Below, piece by piece: positions 23,835 through 35,482 of a stretch of 64,000 bases of DNA. The notes below the pieces were generated by a model, which worked only from the letters and a program-made list of their open reading frames with translations, was not told the origin of the DNA and made no database searches. Source of the DNA: Achromobacter sp. Bel (GTDB lineage: Bacteria; Pseudomonadota; Gammaproteobacteria; Burkholderiales; Burkholderiaceae_B); the NCBI RefSeq assembly GCF_012928505.1, contig NZ_JABBJN010000019.1, positions 1 to 64,000 on the forward strand, given 5' to 3'. The stretch's first letter is position 1. Each line of letters begins with the position of its first letter. The position numbers and the translations under genes were made by a program.

Positions 23835-24989
23835 TTACAGGCCGCGCCCGGCCAGATTGGCGTACAGCGCGCGCACCCCGAAGGTCCACGGCGCGATCTG
23901 GGTGCTTAGCTGCACCTCGTTGACCAATGCGCCGATGCGCTCGGACGCAATCACCACGCGGTCGCCCAGCTTGTGGGTGAACCCCGTGCCCGGCCCCTTG
24001 CGGTCCTGGCTGGGCGAGAACATCGTGCCCAGGAACAGCATGAAGCCGTCCGGATACTGGTGGTGCGCGCCGCAGGCCTGGCGCACCAGGTCCAGCGGGT
24101 CGCGGCTGATTTCCCGCATGTGGCTCACGCCGCTCAACGCAAAGCCATCCGCGCCATCGATGCGCAGCGACACGTCGGCCTGGCGGACGCTGTCCATATC
24201 GAAGCCGCCGTCGAACAGGCGGATGAAGGGGCCGATGGCGCACGATCCGTTATTGTCCTTGGCCTTGGTCAGCAGCAGCGCGCTGCGGCCTTCGATGTCG
24301 CGCAGGTTGACGTCGTTGCCCAAGGTGGCGCCCACGACCTCGCCCCGGCTGTCCACCGCCAGCACGATTTCGGGTTCCGGATTGTTCCACTCGGATTCGG
24401 GCAGCACGCCGATCGGCGCGCCAAAGCCCACCGACGCCATCGCCGGGGCCTTGGAGAAAATCTCGGCGTCGGGGCCGATGCCCACTTCCAGGTACTGCGA
24501 CCATTGCCCGCGCTCGGTAAGCTCGGCCTTCAGCTTGGCGGCCTGGGCGGAACCGGGGCGCAAGCGCGACAGGTCCGAGCCGATCAGCGCCTGCATCCGC
24601 ACGCGGATCTCGTCGGCGCGGCTGGCGTCGCCGCCGGCCTCTTCTTCGATCATGCGCTCCAGCAGGCTGATGGCGAACGTGACGCCGGCCGCCTTGACGG
24701 GTTGCAGGTCGCACGGCGCCAATAAGTGCGGCCCGCCACCGCCTTGCAACGTGGCCGCCATCAACGCCCGCACGTCGCCCAGCGATTCCCCGGCCGCGTT
24801 TCGCGCGACCGCGACGCGGTCGGCGCGGTCCAACAGGTCGGCCACGGTGGGCGCGACGGCGGTGATGTCGACGACTTCACCGTTGCGCACCACCACGACG
24901 CTGGGGCCATTCACGGGCGCCGGACGCCACACCCGCCCCACAAGCAGGGCTTCTGACAGATCGGACGGCAGCGTGTCTTGCTGGTTCAT
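23835..24989 (-). CDS. Fumarylacetoacetate hydrolase-family enzyme
   Basis: 384 residues. The C-terminal FAH domain spans about 140-370. It has metal-binding acidic clusters (VGIGPDAEIFSKAP, NNPEPEIVLAVDSRGEVVGATLGNDVNLRDIEGRSA) and the loop FLGTMFSP. The N-terminal ~100 residues are an extra domain, as in the L-2-keto-3-deoxyarabonate dehydratase-like branch. It would hydrolyse or dehydrate a 2-keto acid in sugar-acid or aromatic catabolism. It is divergent from the IclR regulator at 25134, with a TTCCAA...TTGGAA palindrome between them. An AGGAGAC site precedes the ATG. Confidence 0.83.
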   Translation of the reverse strand: MNQQDTLPSDLSEALLVGRVWRPAPVNGPSVVVVRNGEVVDITAVAPTVADLLDRADRVAVARNAAGESLGDVRALMAATLQGGGGPHLLAPCDLQPVKAAGVTFAISLLERMIEEEAGGDASRADEIRVRMQALIGSDLSRLRPGSAQAAKLKAELTERGQWSQYLEVGIGPDAEIFSKAPAMASVGFGAPIGVLPESEWNNPEPEIVLAVDSRGEVVGATLGNDVNLRDIEGRSALLLTKAKDNNGSCAIGPFIRLFDGGFDMDSVRQADVSLRIDGADGFALSGVSHMREISRDPLDLVRQACGAHHQYPDGFMLFLGTMFSPSQDRKGPGTGFTHKLGDRVVIASERIGALVNEVQLSTQIAPWTFGVRALYANLAGRGL

Positions 24990-25106
24990 ATTGTCTCCTC
25001 GCGTTATGCCTGCCGCGTCGCCGCGCGTTGCCTGCGACCCGGCCTTCCATTGATGGAGGACGAGTCTAGGGGAATGGCCTTATCATGTCCAACATTCTGA
25101 TTTTGA

Positions 25107-25122
25107 TTCCAATAGGTTGGAA
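25107..25122. promoter_or_regulatory. Putative IclR operator
   Basis: TTCCAATAGGTTGGAA: two 6-bp half-sites, TTCCAA and TTGGAA, with a 4-nt centre, perfect symmetry. It lies between the divergent FAH and IclR genes, 12 nt upstream of the IclR start. This fits IclR proteins that bind next to their own gene. Confidence 0.72.
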
Positions 25123-25133
25123 ATTAAGCATCC

Positions 25134-25892
25134 ATGGCCACCGACTACGACGTTCCCGCCATCCGGCGCACACACGACATCCTGCGGGTGCTGGCCGGCC
25201 GCCGCACGCCGGTCAAAGCCGCGGAACTGGCCCAGGCCTGCCAACTGGCCAAAAGCACGCTTTACCTGCTGCTGGACTGCCTGGAGCAGCGCCGCTGGAT
25301 CGAACGCAAGGACGGCGGCTATATCGTCGGCATCGAATTGATGACGCTGGGCGCCGCCTATCTGCGCCACGATGGCCTGATAGCCGCCTTCCAAGCGGCT
25401 GCCGACGAGTTTGTCGCCCGCTGCAACGAGGTCGTGCAGTTGGCGGTGCTGGAGGGATTCGACGTGGTCTACCTGGCCCGCGAAGACGCTCGCCGCCCCG
25501 TGCGGCTGGTGTCGGAACCGGGCATGCGGCTGCCGGCGCACGCGTGCGCGCTGGGCAAATCGCTGCTGGCCAGCCTGACCCCGATTGAGCTGGCCGCCCA
25601 CGTGCCGGCGGCACTGCCGCGCGTCACCGGCCGCACACTGGCCACCCACGACGCGCTCTACCGCGAGCTGGACCAGGTGCGCCAGACGGGGCTGGGTCAA
25701 GACCGCGAGGAATTGGCGACGGGCCTGGTCTGCTATGCCGCCTATGTCGGCGTGACGCCGCTGGGCAAGCGGGTGGCGGTCAGCACGTCGATTCCCACCG
25801 ACAGGCTCGACGACGCCCACCGGCGCAGCGTGATAGCAGGCATCCGCCAGGTGGCGCGCGACATCGCGCTGCGGGTGATTCCCCCACTTTGA
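25134..25892 (+). CDS. IclR-family transcriptional regulator
   Basis: 252 residues. The N-terminal winged helix covers about 4-65 (VKAAELAQACQLAKSTLYLLLDCLEQRRWIERK) and the C-terminal ligand domain about 80-250. It probably controls the divergent FAH-family gene, with a perfect palindrome at 25107-25122 as the site. IclR proteins are often activators of catabolic operons that bind the pathway's intermediate. The gene starts at ATG 25134. Confidence 0.93.
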   Translation: MATDYDVPAIRRTHDILRVLAGRRTPVKAAELAQACQLAKSTLYLLLDCLEQRRWIERKDGGYIVGIELMTLGAAYLRHDGLIAAFQAAADEFVARCNEVVQLAVLEGFDVVYLAREDARRPVRLVSEPGMRLPAHACALGKSLLASLTPIELAAHVPAALPRVTGRTLATHDALYRELDQVRQTGLGQDREELATGLVCYAAYVGVTPLGKRVAVSTSIPTDRLDDAHRRSVIAGIRQVARDIALRVIPPL

Positions 25893-25934
25893 AGCCTGGG
25901 CGCCACACCTAAGCCCTTAGCCTGCAACGGCTTT

Positions 25935-25963
25935 TTGACTTTTAAAAAGTCCCGGGCTAATAT
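25935..25963 (+). promoter_or_regulatory. Sigma-70 promoter of rplU-rpmA
   Basis: TTGACT (25935-25940), a 17-nt spacer, and TAATAT (25958-25963): close to consensus at the ideal spacing. The rplU start is about 215 nt downstream, leaving a long leader that could carry control of these ribosomal proteins. The spacer also holds GACTTTTAAAAAGTC, a self-complementary stretch. Confidence 0.75.
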
Positions 25964-26177
25964 CCTGGATTCGGTCAGCAATGCCCGAATTACGTCGGTT
26001 GTTCGCGTAAACCCTCTGGGTACTTTCCAAGCACTACGGTGCCTGAAAGCACAGGGCGGCTTTCCTTCTTGCCAGGTTGTGGCATCAAGACATGAAGGCA
26101 GTCTTTCCAGGGCGGCAATCCCACCCAGCAGGGCGGGTCGCGCGGATAGACCCATTTACCTATTTAAGGAACACCCC

Positions 26178-26489
26178 ATGTACGCGGTCGTAAAAACCGG
26201 TGGCAAGCAGTATCGCGTTGCCGCTGGCGAAAAACTCAAGATAGAACAGATACCGGCAGACATTGGGCAAGAAATCACCCTGGACCAAGTGCTGTCCGTG
26301 GGCGAAGGCGACCAACTGAAAGTTGGTACGCCCCTCGTCTCCGGCGCTGTGGTCAAGGCAACGGTTCTTGCGCAAGGCCGCCACGACAAGGTCAAGATCT
26401 TCAAGATGCGCCGTCGCAAGCACTATCAGAAGCGTCAGGGCCACCGTCAGAACTACACCGAAATCCGCATCGAAGCCATCACGGCTTAA
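26178..26489 (+). CDS. rplU: 50S ribosomal protein L21
   Basis: 103 residues, the normal length. It starts [20 protein letters not shown] and ends with the basic [21 protein letters not shown]. It binds 23S rRNA and supports 50S assembly together with L20. ATG 26178 is the correct start: the frame extends upstream but that part is the leader. It is followed by rpmA after 34 nt, and both are driven by the promoter at 25935. Confidence 0.98.
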   Translation: MYAVVKTGGKQYRVAAGEKLKIEQIPADIGQEITLDQVLSVGEGDQLKVGTPLVSGAVVKATVLAQGRHDKVKIFKMRRRKHYQKRQGHRQNYTEIRIEAITA

Positions 26490-26523
26490 GAAGCGACTCG
26501 GTACCACTTAGCAGGAGCTAAAC

Positions 26524-26784
26524 ATGGCACAGAAAAAGGGCGGCGGCTCTACGCGAAACGGACGCGACTCAGAATCAAAGCGTCTGGGCGTCAAGACTTT
26601 CGGCGGTGAACTGATTCCCGCTGGTTCGATCATCGTGCGTCAGCGCGGTACGCGCTTCCACGCTGGCGTGAACGTCGGCATGGGCAAGGACCACACCCTG
26701 TTCGCGCTGATCGACGGCAAGGTTCAATTCGGCTTCAAGGGCGCATTGAACAAGCAGACCGTTTCGATCATCGCTGCCGAGTAA
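26524..26784 (+). CDS. rpmA: 50S ribosomal protein L27
   Basis: 86 residues, starting [24 protein letters not shown]. Its N-terminus reaches the peptidyl transferase centre and helps place tRNAs. It is second in the rplU-rpmA pair and is followed by a strong terminator at 26834. The ribosome site is AGGAG. Confidence 0.98.
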   Translation: MAQKKGGGSTRNGRDSESKRLGVKTFGGELIPAGSIIVRQRGTRFHAGVNVGMGKDHTLFALIDGKVQFGFKGALNKQTVSIIAAE

Positions 26785-26833
26785 TCGGACAAGCACGGTC
26801 AGAGCAACGCGGCTTGCCGCGTTCTCGAACGGC

Positions 26834-26865
26834 AAAAGCCCTGTCGCACGCGGCAGGGCTTTTTT
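26834..26865 (+). terminator. Rho-independent terminator after rpmA
   Basis: Stem AAAAGCCCTG / CAGGGCTTTT with a 10-nt loop and a five-T tail. It separates the ribosomal protein pair from obg. Confidence 0.88.
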
Positions 26866-26921
26866 GTTTTAGATCGGACGAGTAGTAAGCTCTTCCTTGC
26901 CCCCTGGCGGCGCCCGCATGA

Positions 26922-28097
<1,176 letters not shown>

Positions 28098-28152
28098 GCC
28101 ATAATCGCAGTCCTTACGATTACGTCTTTCCTCGCCGCAGCCGGCGCCCATC

Positions 28153-29289
28153 ATGTCTGCTGAAACACCCGTCGTTTCCGTCGTCACCCACGCCCAGCGC
28201 CTTGTCGCCAAAGTCGGCTCGTCGCTGGTCACCAACGAAGGCCGCGGCCTGGACCGCGCCGCCGTGGCGCACTGGGCCACGCAGATCGCTGCCCTGCACA
28301 AGCAGGGCAAGCAGATCGTGCTGGTCTCCAGCGGCGCCATCGCCGAAGGCATGGCCCGCCTGGGCTGGCGCAAGCGCCCGTCCGTCATGCACGAACTGCA
28401 GGCGGCGGCGGCCGTAGGCCAAATGGGCCTGTGCCAGGCCTATGAAGCCGCGTTCGCCGAATACGGCCTGCGCACCGCACAGATCCTGCTGACGCACGAA
28501 GACCTGGCCGACCGCCACCGCTACCTGAACGCCCGCAGCACGCTGTTCGCGCTGCTGCGCCTGGGCGTCGTGCCGATCGTGAACGAAAACGACACGGTCG
28601 TCACCGACGAGATCCGGCTGGGCGACAACGACACGCTCGGCGCGCTCGTCACCAACCTGATCGAGGCCGACACGCTGATCATCCTGACCGATCAGCGCGG
28701 CCTGTACGATTCCGACCCCCGCAAGAACCCGGAAGCCAAGTTCATGTCGCACGCGCAAGCGGGCGATCCGGCGCTGGAAGCCATGGCCGGCGGCGCCGGC
28801 AGCGGCATCGGCACCGGCGGCATGCTGACCAAGGTGCTGGCAGCCAAGCGCGCGGCGCACAGCGGCGCGCACACGGTCATCGCCTCGGGCCACGAACGCA
28901 ATGTGTTGACGCGCCTGGCCCAGGGCGAATGCATCGGCAGCGAATTGCGCGCGGTGCTGCCCGTGTGGTCCGCCCGCAAGCAATGGCTGGCCGACCACTT
29001 GCGGCTGCGCGGTCGCGTCGTACTGGACGACGGCGCCGTGCAGGCGCTGCTGCGCGAAGGCAAGAGCCTGCTGCCCATCGGCGTCACGGAAGTGGAAGGT
29101 GAATTCGGCCGGGGCGACGTCGTGGCCTGCGTGGACAGCCAGGGCCGCGAATGCGCCCGCGGCCTGATCAATTATTCGTCGGTGGATACGCGGCGCATCC
29201 TGCGCCAGCCGTCGTCCCAGATCGCCCGCATCCTGGGCAGCATGACCGACCCCGAGCTCATGCATCGGGACAATCTGGTCGTGCTGTAG
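28153..29289 (+). CDS. proB: Glutamate 5-kinase
   Basis: 378 residues, the full two-domain length: an amino acid kinase domain (about 10-260, with [25 protein letters not shown] and the NENDTV motif) and a C-terminal PUA domain (about 285-370). It makes gamma-glutamyl phosphate from glutamate and ATP, the first and feedback-controlled step of proline synthesis. It follows obg in the same direction with a small gap. Confidence 0.97.
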   Translation: MSAETPVVSVVTHAQRLVAKVGSSLVTNEGRGLDRAAVAHWATQIAALHKQGKQIVLVSSGAIAEGMARLGWRKRPSVMHELQAAAAVGQMGLCQAYEAAFAEYGLRTAQILLTHEDLADRHRYLNARSTLFALLRLGVVPIVNENDTVVTDEIRLGDNDTLGALVTNLIEADTLIILTDQRGLYDSDPRKNPEAKFMSHAQAGDPALEAMAGGAGSGIGTGGMLTKVLAAKRAAHSGAHTVIASGHERNVLTRLAQGECIGSELRAVLPVWSARKQWLADHLRLRGRVVLDDGAVQALLREGKSLLPIGVTEVEGEFGRGDVVACVDSQGRECARGLINYSSVDTRRILRQPSSQIARILGSMTDPELMHRDNLVVL

Positions 29290-29307
29290 GGCGGACTTCT
29301 CCGGGCC

Positions 29308-29991
29308 CTAATCTTGCTGCTCCGTGACCGGGTAGTGCTGCAGAAGAATGTAGCCCCACCCGCGCACGGCCAGCACAGGTAGATCAATATCAAAACGGCG
29401 CGCCTTGCTGCGCAGCCGCGACACCAGGACATCCACGCTGCGCGCCCCCTCTTGCGGATTGCTGGGGAAAAACCGTTCGCGGCGCAGGCACTGACCGGGC
29501 GCATTCAGCAGGCGGAGAAAAAAAGCCCGCTCGGTCACGGTCAGCGGCAACCGTTCGCCGCCAGGCCCCGACAGCACGCGTTCGCCACCCTGCACGCGCC
29601 ACGCGGGCCCGTCGGTCGCGGGCGGCAGCAGCCGCCTGCGCGCATTGCGCAACAACGCATCCCATTCCATCGCTTCCATGCGCACCGAACTGTAGGCGTC
29701 CACGCCCGCCTCCAGCGCATCGACGCGTTCGCGCGGCGACGCCGCGGGTGCCTGCCACACCACCACCGCATCCGGGGCCGCGCGGCGCAGCGCAGCGATC
29801 AACTCCGGCACCTGCTTTCCCTGGCCCCGCAGAACCATCGCATCGACATTCTGCGTGCGCAGGCGGCCCAGGAGTTCGGTCGGCGACTCGCACGCGCTGA
29901 CTTGCCATTGGAATTCACGCAAGGCAGCGACAAAATTATTGCTCGTCATTTCGTCAAGTTGCACGACGAACACATTGCCCCGTTCCCGCAT
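29308..29991 (-). CDS. OmpR-type response regulator-like protein with degenerate receiver
   Basis: 227 residues. The N-terminal half (about 5-115) is a receiver-like fold but the phospho-acceptor position is lost: the third strand reads VDAMVLRGQG, with an Arg where Asp is expected. The C-terminal part (about 130-220) is an OmpR-type winged helix (LTVTERAFFLRLLNAPGQCLRRERFF, SVDVLVSRLRSKARR, AVRGWGYIL). No sensor kinase is near. It should therefore act without phosphorylation, perhaps through protein or ligand contacts. It is divergent from the XRE gene; an 8-bp palindrome lies between them. Confidence 0.83.
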   Translation of the reverse strand: MRERGNVFVVQLDEMTSNNFVAALREFQWQVSACESPTELLGRLRTQNVDAMVLRGQGKQVPELIAALRRAAPDAVVVWQAPAASPRERVDALEAGVDAYSSVRMEAMEWDALLRNARRRLLPPATDGPAWRVQGGERVLSGPGGERLPLTVTERAFFLRLLNAPGQCLRRERFFPSNPQEGARSVDVLVSRLRSKARRFDIDLPVLAVRGWGYILLQHYPVTEQQD

Positions 29992-30014
29992 GCGTTCGCA
30001 CCTCCGAAATTATC

Positions 30015-30022
30015 ACTTAAGT
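30015..30022. promoter_or_regulatory. Palindrome between divergent regulators
   Basis: ACTTAAGT, a perfect 8-bp palindrome in an A/T-rich stretch between the OmpR-like gene (starts 29991) and the XRE gene (starts 30071). The flanks are nearly symmetric (TCACTTAAGTAA). It may be an operator for one of them. Confidence 0.35.
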
Positions 30023-30070
30023 AATGCTTATAGCCACCAAAGTAAACCATGAGCAAGCTTCAATCGACGC

Positions 30071-30520
30071 GTGAAGACATTTTCAGACCGATTGAAGCAA
30101 ACCCGTCTTCTGCGTGGCCACACGCAGAAGACGCTCGCTCGTCTGGCGCGGATCTCGCAAAGTGCAATCGCCAGTTACGAAAGCGGGCTGCGCCACTCCA
30201 GCCGGTCCGTGCGCAAGCTTGCGCAGATCCTGAAGATCGAACCGGAATGGCTCGAAACCGGCAAGGGCCCCATGGAACTGCCCATGGAAGGCTACGACCT
30301 GTCCGACACGCTGCCGCCCGCGGGCGTTGCCGAAACGATGCCGCGCCTGCCCAAACGGCGCCGGCCCCAGGCGCCCTGGCCTTATCCGAATATCGCGCCC
30401 TCGCAGTTCGACGGCCTGTCGTCCGAAGACCGGGCGATGCTCGAAGCACTGACGTTGACCTTCATTGAAACGGCGCAAGCCCGCCGCACCGTCAAGCCAC
30501 GCGGCCGCAAGATCGGCTGA
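30071..30520 (+). CDS. XRE-family transcriptional regulator
   Basis: 149 residues. The helix-turn-helix occupies about 6-60: RLKQTRLLRGHTQKTLARLARISQSAIASYESGLRHSS, then KLAQILKIEPEWLETG. The C-terminal part has a basic, proline-rich linker (PRLPKRRRPQAPWPYPNI) and a short helix. It starts at GTG 30071 with a weak ribosome site; no ATG is nearby in frame. An exact 13-bp hairpin sits inside codons 12-21, close enough to the start to affect translation. The phage-repressor-like look is general for XRE; no phage genes are around. The targets are unknown. Confidence 0.82.
   Translation: MKTFSDRLKQTRLLRGHTQKTLARLARISQSAIASYESGLRHSSRSVRKLAQILKIEPEWLETGKGPMELPMEGYDLSDTLPPAGVAETMPRLPKRRRPQAPWPYPNIAPSQFDGLSSEDRAMLEALTLTFIETAQARRTVKPRGRKIG
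30104..30133 (+). repeat. 13-bp perfect hairpin within the XRE coding sequence
   Basis: CGTCTTCTGCGTG (30104-30116) and CACGCAGAAGACG (30121-30133) are exact reverse complements around GCCA. It begins 34 nt after the GTG and encodes RLLRGHTQKT of the HTH region. It may be an RNA structure for translation control or a DNA site for autoregulation. Confidence 0.6.
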
Positions 30521-30572
30521 TCCCGCCCGGCCACAACGCGCCTCCCCTGTTTGCATGCGCCCTTTTCGGGCA

Positions 30573-30605
30573 AAAAAAATCCGCATCGTCCGATGCGGAT
30601 TTTCC
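30573..30605. terminator. Bidirectional terminator
   Basis: Stem AAAATCCGCATCG / CGATGCGGATTTT-like with a 2-nt loop; A-run on the left and T-run on the right. It serves both the XRE gene and the convergent lipoprotein gene. Confidence 0.82.
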
Positions 30606-30659
30606 TCGTCTGCGGGAACAAACAGGCGGTCAGGCGGGCAATCCCGCCCCGCCGGAAGA

Positions 30660-31217
30660 TCAGGGCTTGGGCGCGGGCGCCGTGCCACCTGCGGCCGGGG
30701 CCGGCGCGGCATCGCCACGGATCTTGGCGGCGATTTCAGACGCGGCTTGGGCCGAGGCCACGCCAAACGCCAATACGCCGCGGTTCAGCGGTTCGGCGAT
30801 GCTGGGGGCTGCGACCAGTTCCTGGTCGATCACCAGCGCAAGGCGGTTGCCAACGTTCTTCGTGCTCACCTCGGTCAATTTGCGGGCGCCGGCTTCAGAG
30901 AAGCGCAGGCCCACGAAATTCTGGCCCTGGCGATCCACCAGCGCGGCGGCGTCGGTCAGGTCGGCGCGCGTCAGCACGGGCGTGGTCTGCATGTAGAGCT
31001 TGCCGTCGGGCAGCGCAATTTCGCGCAGGCCTGGCGCGGGCTGCTGCTGCGCCAGATAGAAGTCGACCGACGAGGCGGCGGCCGGCTGCGTGGCCTGCTG
31101 GCCGGCTTCGGGCGTGGCCGCGGCACCGGACGACTTCGTCGGGGCGGTCTTGCAACCAGCCAGCGCCAATGTCACAACAACCAGGGCGGGCGCCAATTTG
31201 CGTAGGGTCAGTTGCAT
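30660..31217 (-). CDS. Lipoprotein with a SecD P1 head-like domain
   Basis: 185 residues from ATG 31217. A lipobox LAGC (Cys22) follows a hydrophobic signal. After an Ala/Pro/Gln linker (25-50), the C-terminal part has an SecDF P1-head-like pattern: VGLRFSEAGARKLTEVSTKNVGNRLALVIDQELVAAPSIAEPLNRGVLAFG and a closing helix SAQAASEIAAKI. A Pro/Ala tail ends the protein. In SecD this segment has VGxxLAIVxDxxVxSAPxI, which matches NRLALVIDQELVAAPSI very closely. The protein has no membrane part besides the lipid anchor, so it is not the translocase subunit. Its role is unknown; it may bind translocating or unfolded proteins. Confidence 0.78.
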   Translation of the reverse strand: MQLTLRKLAPALVVVTLALAGCKTAPTKSSGAAATPEAGQQATQPAAASSVDFYLAQQQPAPGLREIALPDGKLYMQTTPVLTRADLTDAAALVDRQGQNFVGLRFSEAGARKLTEVSTKNVGNRLALVIDQELVAAPSIAEPLNRGVLAFGVASAQAASEIAAKIRGDAAPAPAAGGTAPAPKP

Positions 31218-31378
31218 GCTCGATTCCTTCTTAAGTGGGCTGGTCCCGGCGAGACGACTGCCCGCCGGGCGTTTCATTGAAAAAGTGTACAGAACCTGAA
31301 TGACACTGTCGCCCCAGACTGAATCCAAATGTAAAGCTGTAATACCAGCCCTCTTCGCAGTTGGCTCTATACTTCGCT
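31218..31378. other. Intergenic region upstream of the thiC riboswitch
   Basis: Divergent region between the lipoprotein and thiC. TATACT at 31368-31373 could be a -10 for thiC just before the riboswitch; the matching -35 is weak. No other clear elements. Confidence 0.35.
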
Positions 31379-33460
<2,082 letters not shown>

Positions 33461-33522
33461 GGTTTTTTGTTTGTGATGGCGAGCGGCGGGGGTCGGGTTC
33501 TTTAGACGTCCGTCGCGTTGGC

Positions 33523-33658
33523 GGCCTGGGGTGCGAGGGGCAACGATTGCGGTCCGGAGCCTTCGCTCCGGACTGCCCCTGCGTCATCCTCGTTGCCGCC
33601 TCCCGGCGGCTGCCTTCGGATTCCCTCGGGCTTATCGACGCCCCTCGCACCCCAGGCC
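33523..33658. repeat. Large inverted repeat (19-bp arms)
   Basis: GGCCTGGGGTGCGAGGGGC at 33523-33541 and its exact complement at 33640-33658; the arms extend to about 25 bp with one mismatch (GTTGGCGGCC against GTTGGGGGCC). Between them is a hairpin, GTCCGGAGC-CTTC-GCTCCGGAC (33552-33573). No transposase lies inside. Confidence 0.75.
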
Positions 33659-33944
33659 CCCAACCCGCCGGACTCCGCTAGCCGCAATCTCACGGCGGCT
33701 GGGGAGGTCGGCGTGCTTAAGGTTCTTCTCCACGGCGGGGAGTGGTGGAGGATATTGCGGTGCCCGCGCCCGGCCGGCCGCGCGGGCGGCCTTCGGGCGC
33801 TTACGCAGCGTCTTGCGTCGTAGCGATTTTCGCTTCGCGTGTGGGTGCAAGGATGCGGATCATGCTCCAGCCATGCTACGAGTCACGATCAGCTAGTAGG
33901 CAGAACGACCGCGCCGGATCGCATCGACAGTCTCCCTATTAGAC

Positions 33945-33999
33945 GGGTGGCGCGCGCGCAGGTCTGGCTACGCAAACCGCTATGTGCCGCGCGCCACCC
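33945..33999. repeat. 12-bp inverted repeat
   Basis: GGGTGGCGCGCG (33945-33956) and CGCGCGCCACCC (33988-33999), exact complements with a 31-nt loop. Confidence 0.7.
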
Positions 34000-34069
34000 A
34001 CCCGACCCCGACGACGAGCGTCCCACGAAGCCACGGCAACGCGCACCCCAAGCCGCAACCTACACCCGC

Positions 34070-35482
34070 CTACAGCAACTTCCCCGGATTCATGATCCCC
34101 GCCGGATCCATCACTTTCTTGATCTCCCGCATCAACCGTAACTCCACGGCATCCTTGCTATGCAGGAAATGTTCCCGCTTCAGCTGCCCGATCCCGTGTT
34201 CCGCGGAAATGCTGCCGCCATAGCGATTCACTTCATCCAGCACCGCATCCGTGATCGCCGCGCCATTCACCGCCACCCAATCGCGGTCGGCGCCTGCCGG
34301 GCGCGACAGGTTGTAGTGCAGGTTGCCGTCGCCGAAGTGGCCGAAGATGAACGGGCGGATATCCGGATACAGCGCGCGCACGCGCGCTTCTGCCGACACC
34401 ATGAATTCCGGGATGCGCTCGATCGGCAGCGACACGTCGTGCTTCAAGTGCGGGCCGTCGGCGCGTTGCGCTTCCGAGATTTCCTCGCGCAGCTTCCACA
34501 ACGTCTGCAGTTGCGCCAACGACGCCGACACCGCCGCGTCCAGGCACAGGCCGCGTTCCAGCGCCGTGCCGATCACGCTTTCCAGCAGCGTCGTCAGCCC
34601 CGCCTCGTCCGCCGTGTCCGCCAACTCCACCAGCACATACGCCGGGTAGCGCTGGTCGAAGGGTTCCTGCACGCCTTCGGCGTGCGTCAGCACCAGATCC
34701 AGGCAATCGCCCGAGAAATACTCGAACGCCTGCAGGCGCGCGCCGCACTGCTCGAACAGGATCTCGAACAACTGCAGCGCCTGCGCCGGCGACTCGACCG
34801 CGGTCAACACCACCGAACGCACATCGGTACGCGGGAACAGGCGCAGCGCCACCGCCGTGATCACGCCCAGCGTGCCTTCGGAGCCGATCAACAACTGCTT
34901 CAGGTCGTAGCCCGTATTGTCTTTGCGCAGCGTGCGCAGGCCGTTGAAGATCTCGCCCGTGGGCAACACGGCCTCCAGGCCCAGCACCAGTTCGCGCGCC
35001 ATGCCGTAGCGCACCACGTTCACGCCGCCGGCATTGGTGGCGACGTTGCCGCCGATCTGGCTGGAGTCTTCCGCCGCCAGGCTCAACGGCAGCAGCCGTC
35101 CCGCGTCCTGCGCCGCGCGGCGCAAGTTGCCCAGGATGGCGCCGGCTTCGGCCACCATCGTATTGGCCACGGTATCGATGGAACGCACGGCGTTCATGCG
35201 GTCCAGGCTAAGCACCACGTTCTTTGCGCCGCCGTCCGGCGTCGCGCCGCCGCACAGGCCGGTATTGCCGCCGCGCGGCACCACCGGCACGCCCTCTTGC
35301 TGGCACAAGGCCAGGCAAGCGGCGACGTCGGCGGTGGTGCGCGGACGCACGACGGCCTGGGCATGGCCGTTGTACAGGCCGCGCCAGTCGGACAGCCAGG
35401 GGGCGATGTCCGCGTCGGCGGTATAGACGGTGTCTGGGCCCAGGGCCTGGGTCAAGCGTTGCGTGAAGTCGGAGGCGCTCAT
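34070..35482 (-). CDS. FAD-linked oxidase (D-2-hydroxy acid dehydrogenase type)
   Basis: 470 residues of the VAO/GlcD family. The FAD-binding part has PRGGNTGLCGGATPDGG (about 69-85) and the second motif EDSSQIGGNVATNAGG; the C-terminal part has FIFGHFGDGNLHYN and EHGIGQLKR with the His/Glu metal ligands. Such enzymes oxidise D-lactate, D-2-hydroxyglutarate or glycolate and pass electrons to a carrier. The length and the isolated subunit fit a D-2-hydroxyglutarate/D-lactate dehydrogenase more than the GlcDEF complex. The regulator gene ends at its start (ATGA overlap), so they are co-transcribed. Confidence 0.92.
   Translation of the reverse strand: MSASDFTQRLTQALGPDTVYTADADIAPWLSDWRGLYNGHAQAVVRPRTTADVAACLALCQQEGVPVVPRGGNTGLCGGATPDGGAKNVVLSLDRMNAVRSIDTVANTMVAEAGAILGNLRRAAQDAGRLLPLSLAAEDSSQIGGNVATNAGGVNVVRYGMARELVLGLEAVLPTGEIFNGLRTLRKDNTGYDLKQLLIGSEGTLGVITAVALRLFPRTDVRSVVLTAVESPAQALQLFEILFEQCGARLQAFEYFSGDCLDLVLTHAEGVQEPFDQRYPAYVLVELADTADEAGLTTLLESVIGTALERGLCLDAAVSASLAQLQTLWKLREEISEAQRADGPHLKHDVSLPIERIPEFMVSAEARVRALYPDIRPFIFGHFGDGNLHYNLSRPAGADRDWVAVNGAAITDAVLDEVNRYGGSISAEHGIGQLKREHFLHSKDAVELRLMREIKKVMDPAGIMNPGKLL

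Larger units (their letters stand above)
33461..34069. other. 609-nt noncoding region rich in inverted repeats
   Basis: Between convergent thiC and the FAD-linked dehydrogenase. All open frames here look accidental: they are Arg/Pro-rich, overlap on both strands and lack ribosome sites. The sequence carries several strong inverted repeats: a 19-bp pair at 33523-33541 and 33640-33658, a 9-bp hairpin inside it at 33552-33573, and a 12-bp pair at 33945-33956 and 33988-33999. It looks like an interspersed repeat or a structured untranslated region. Confidence 0.6.

Noticed and set aside
33523-33658. The 19-bp inverted repeat as terminal repeats of an insertion sequence
   Set aside because: Only about 100 bases lie between the arms and there is no transposase. 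At most it is a non-autonomous element.
33461-34069. Several short frames on both strands in the repeat-rich region
   Set aside because: They are Arg/Pro-rich, overlap each other and lack ribosome sites.
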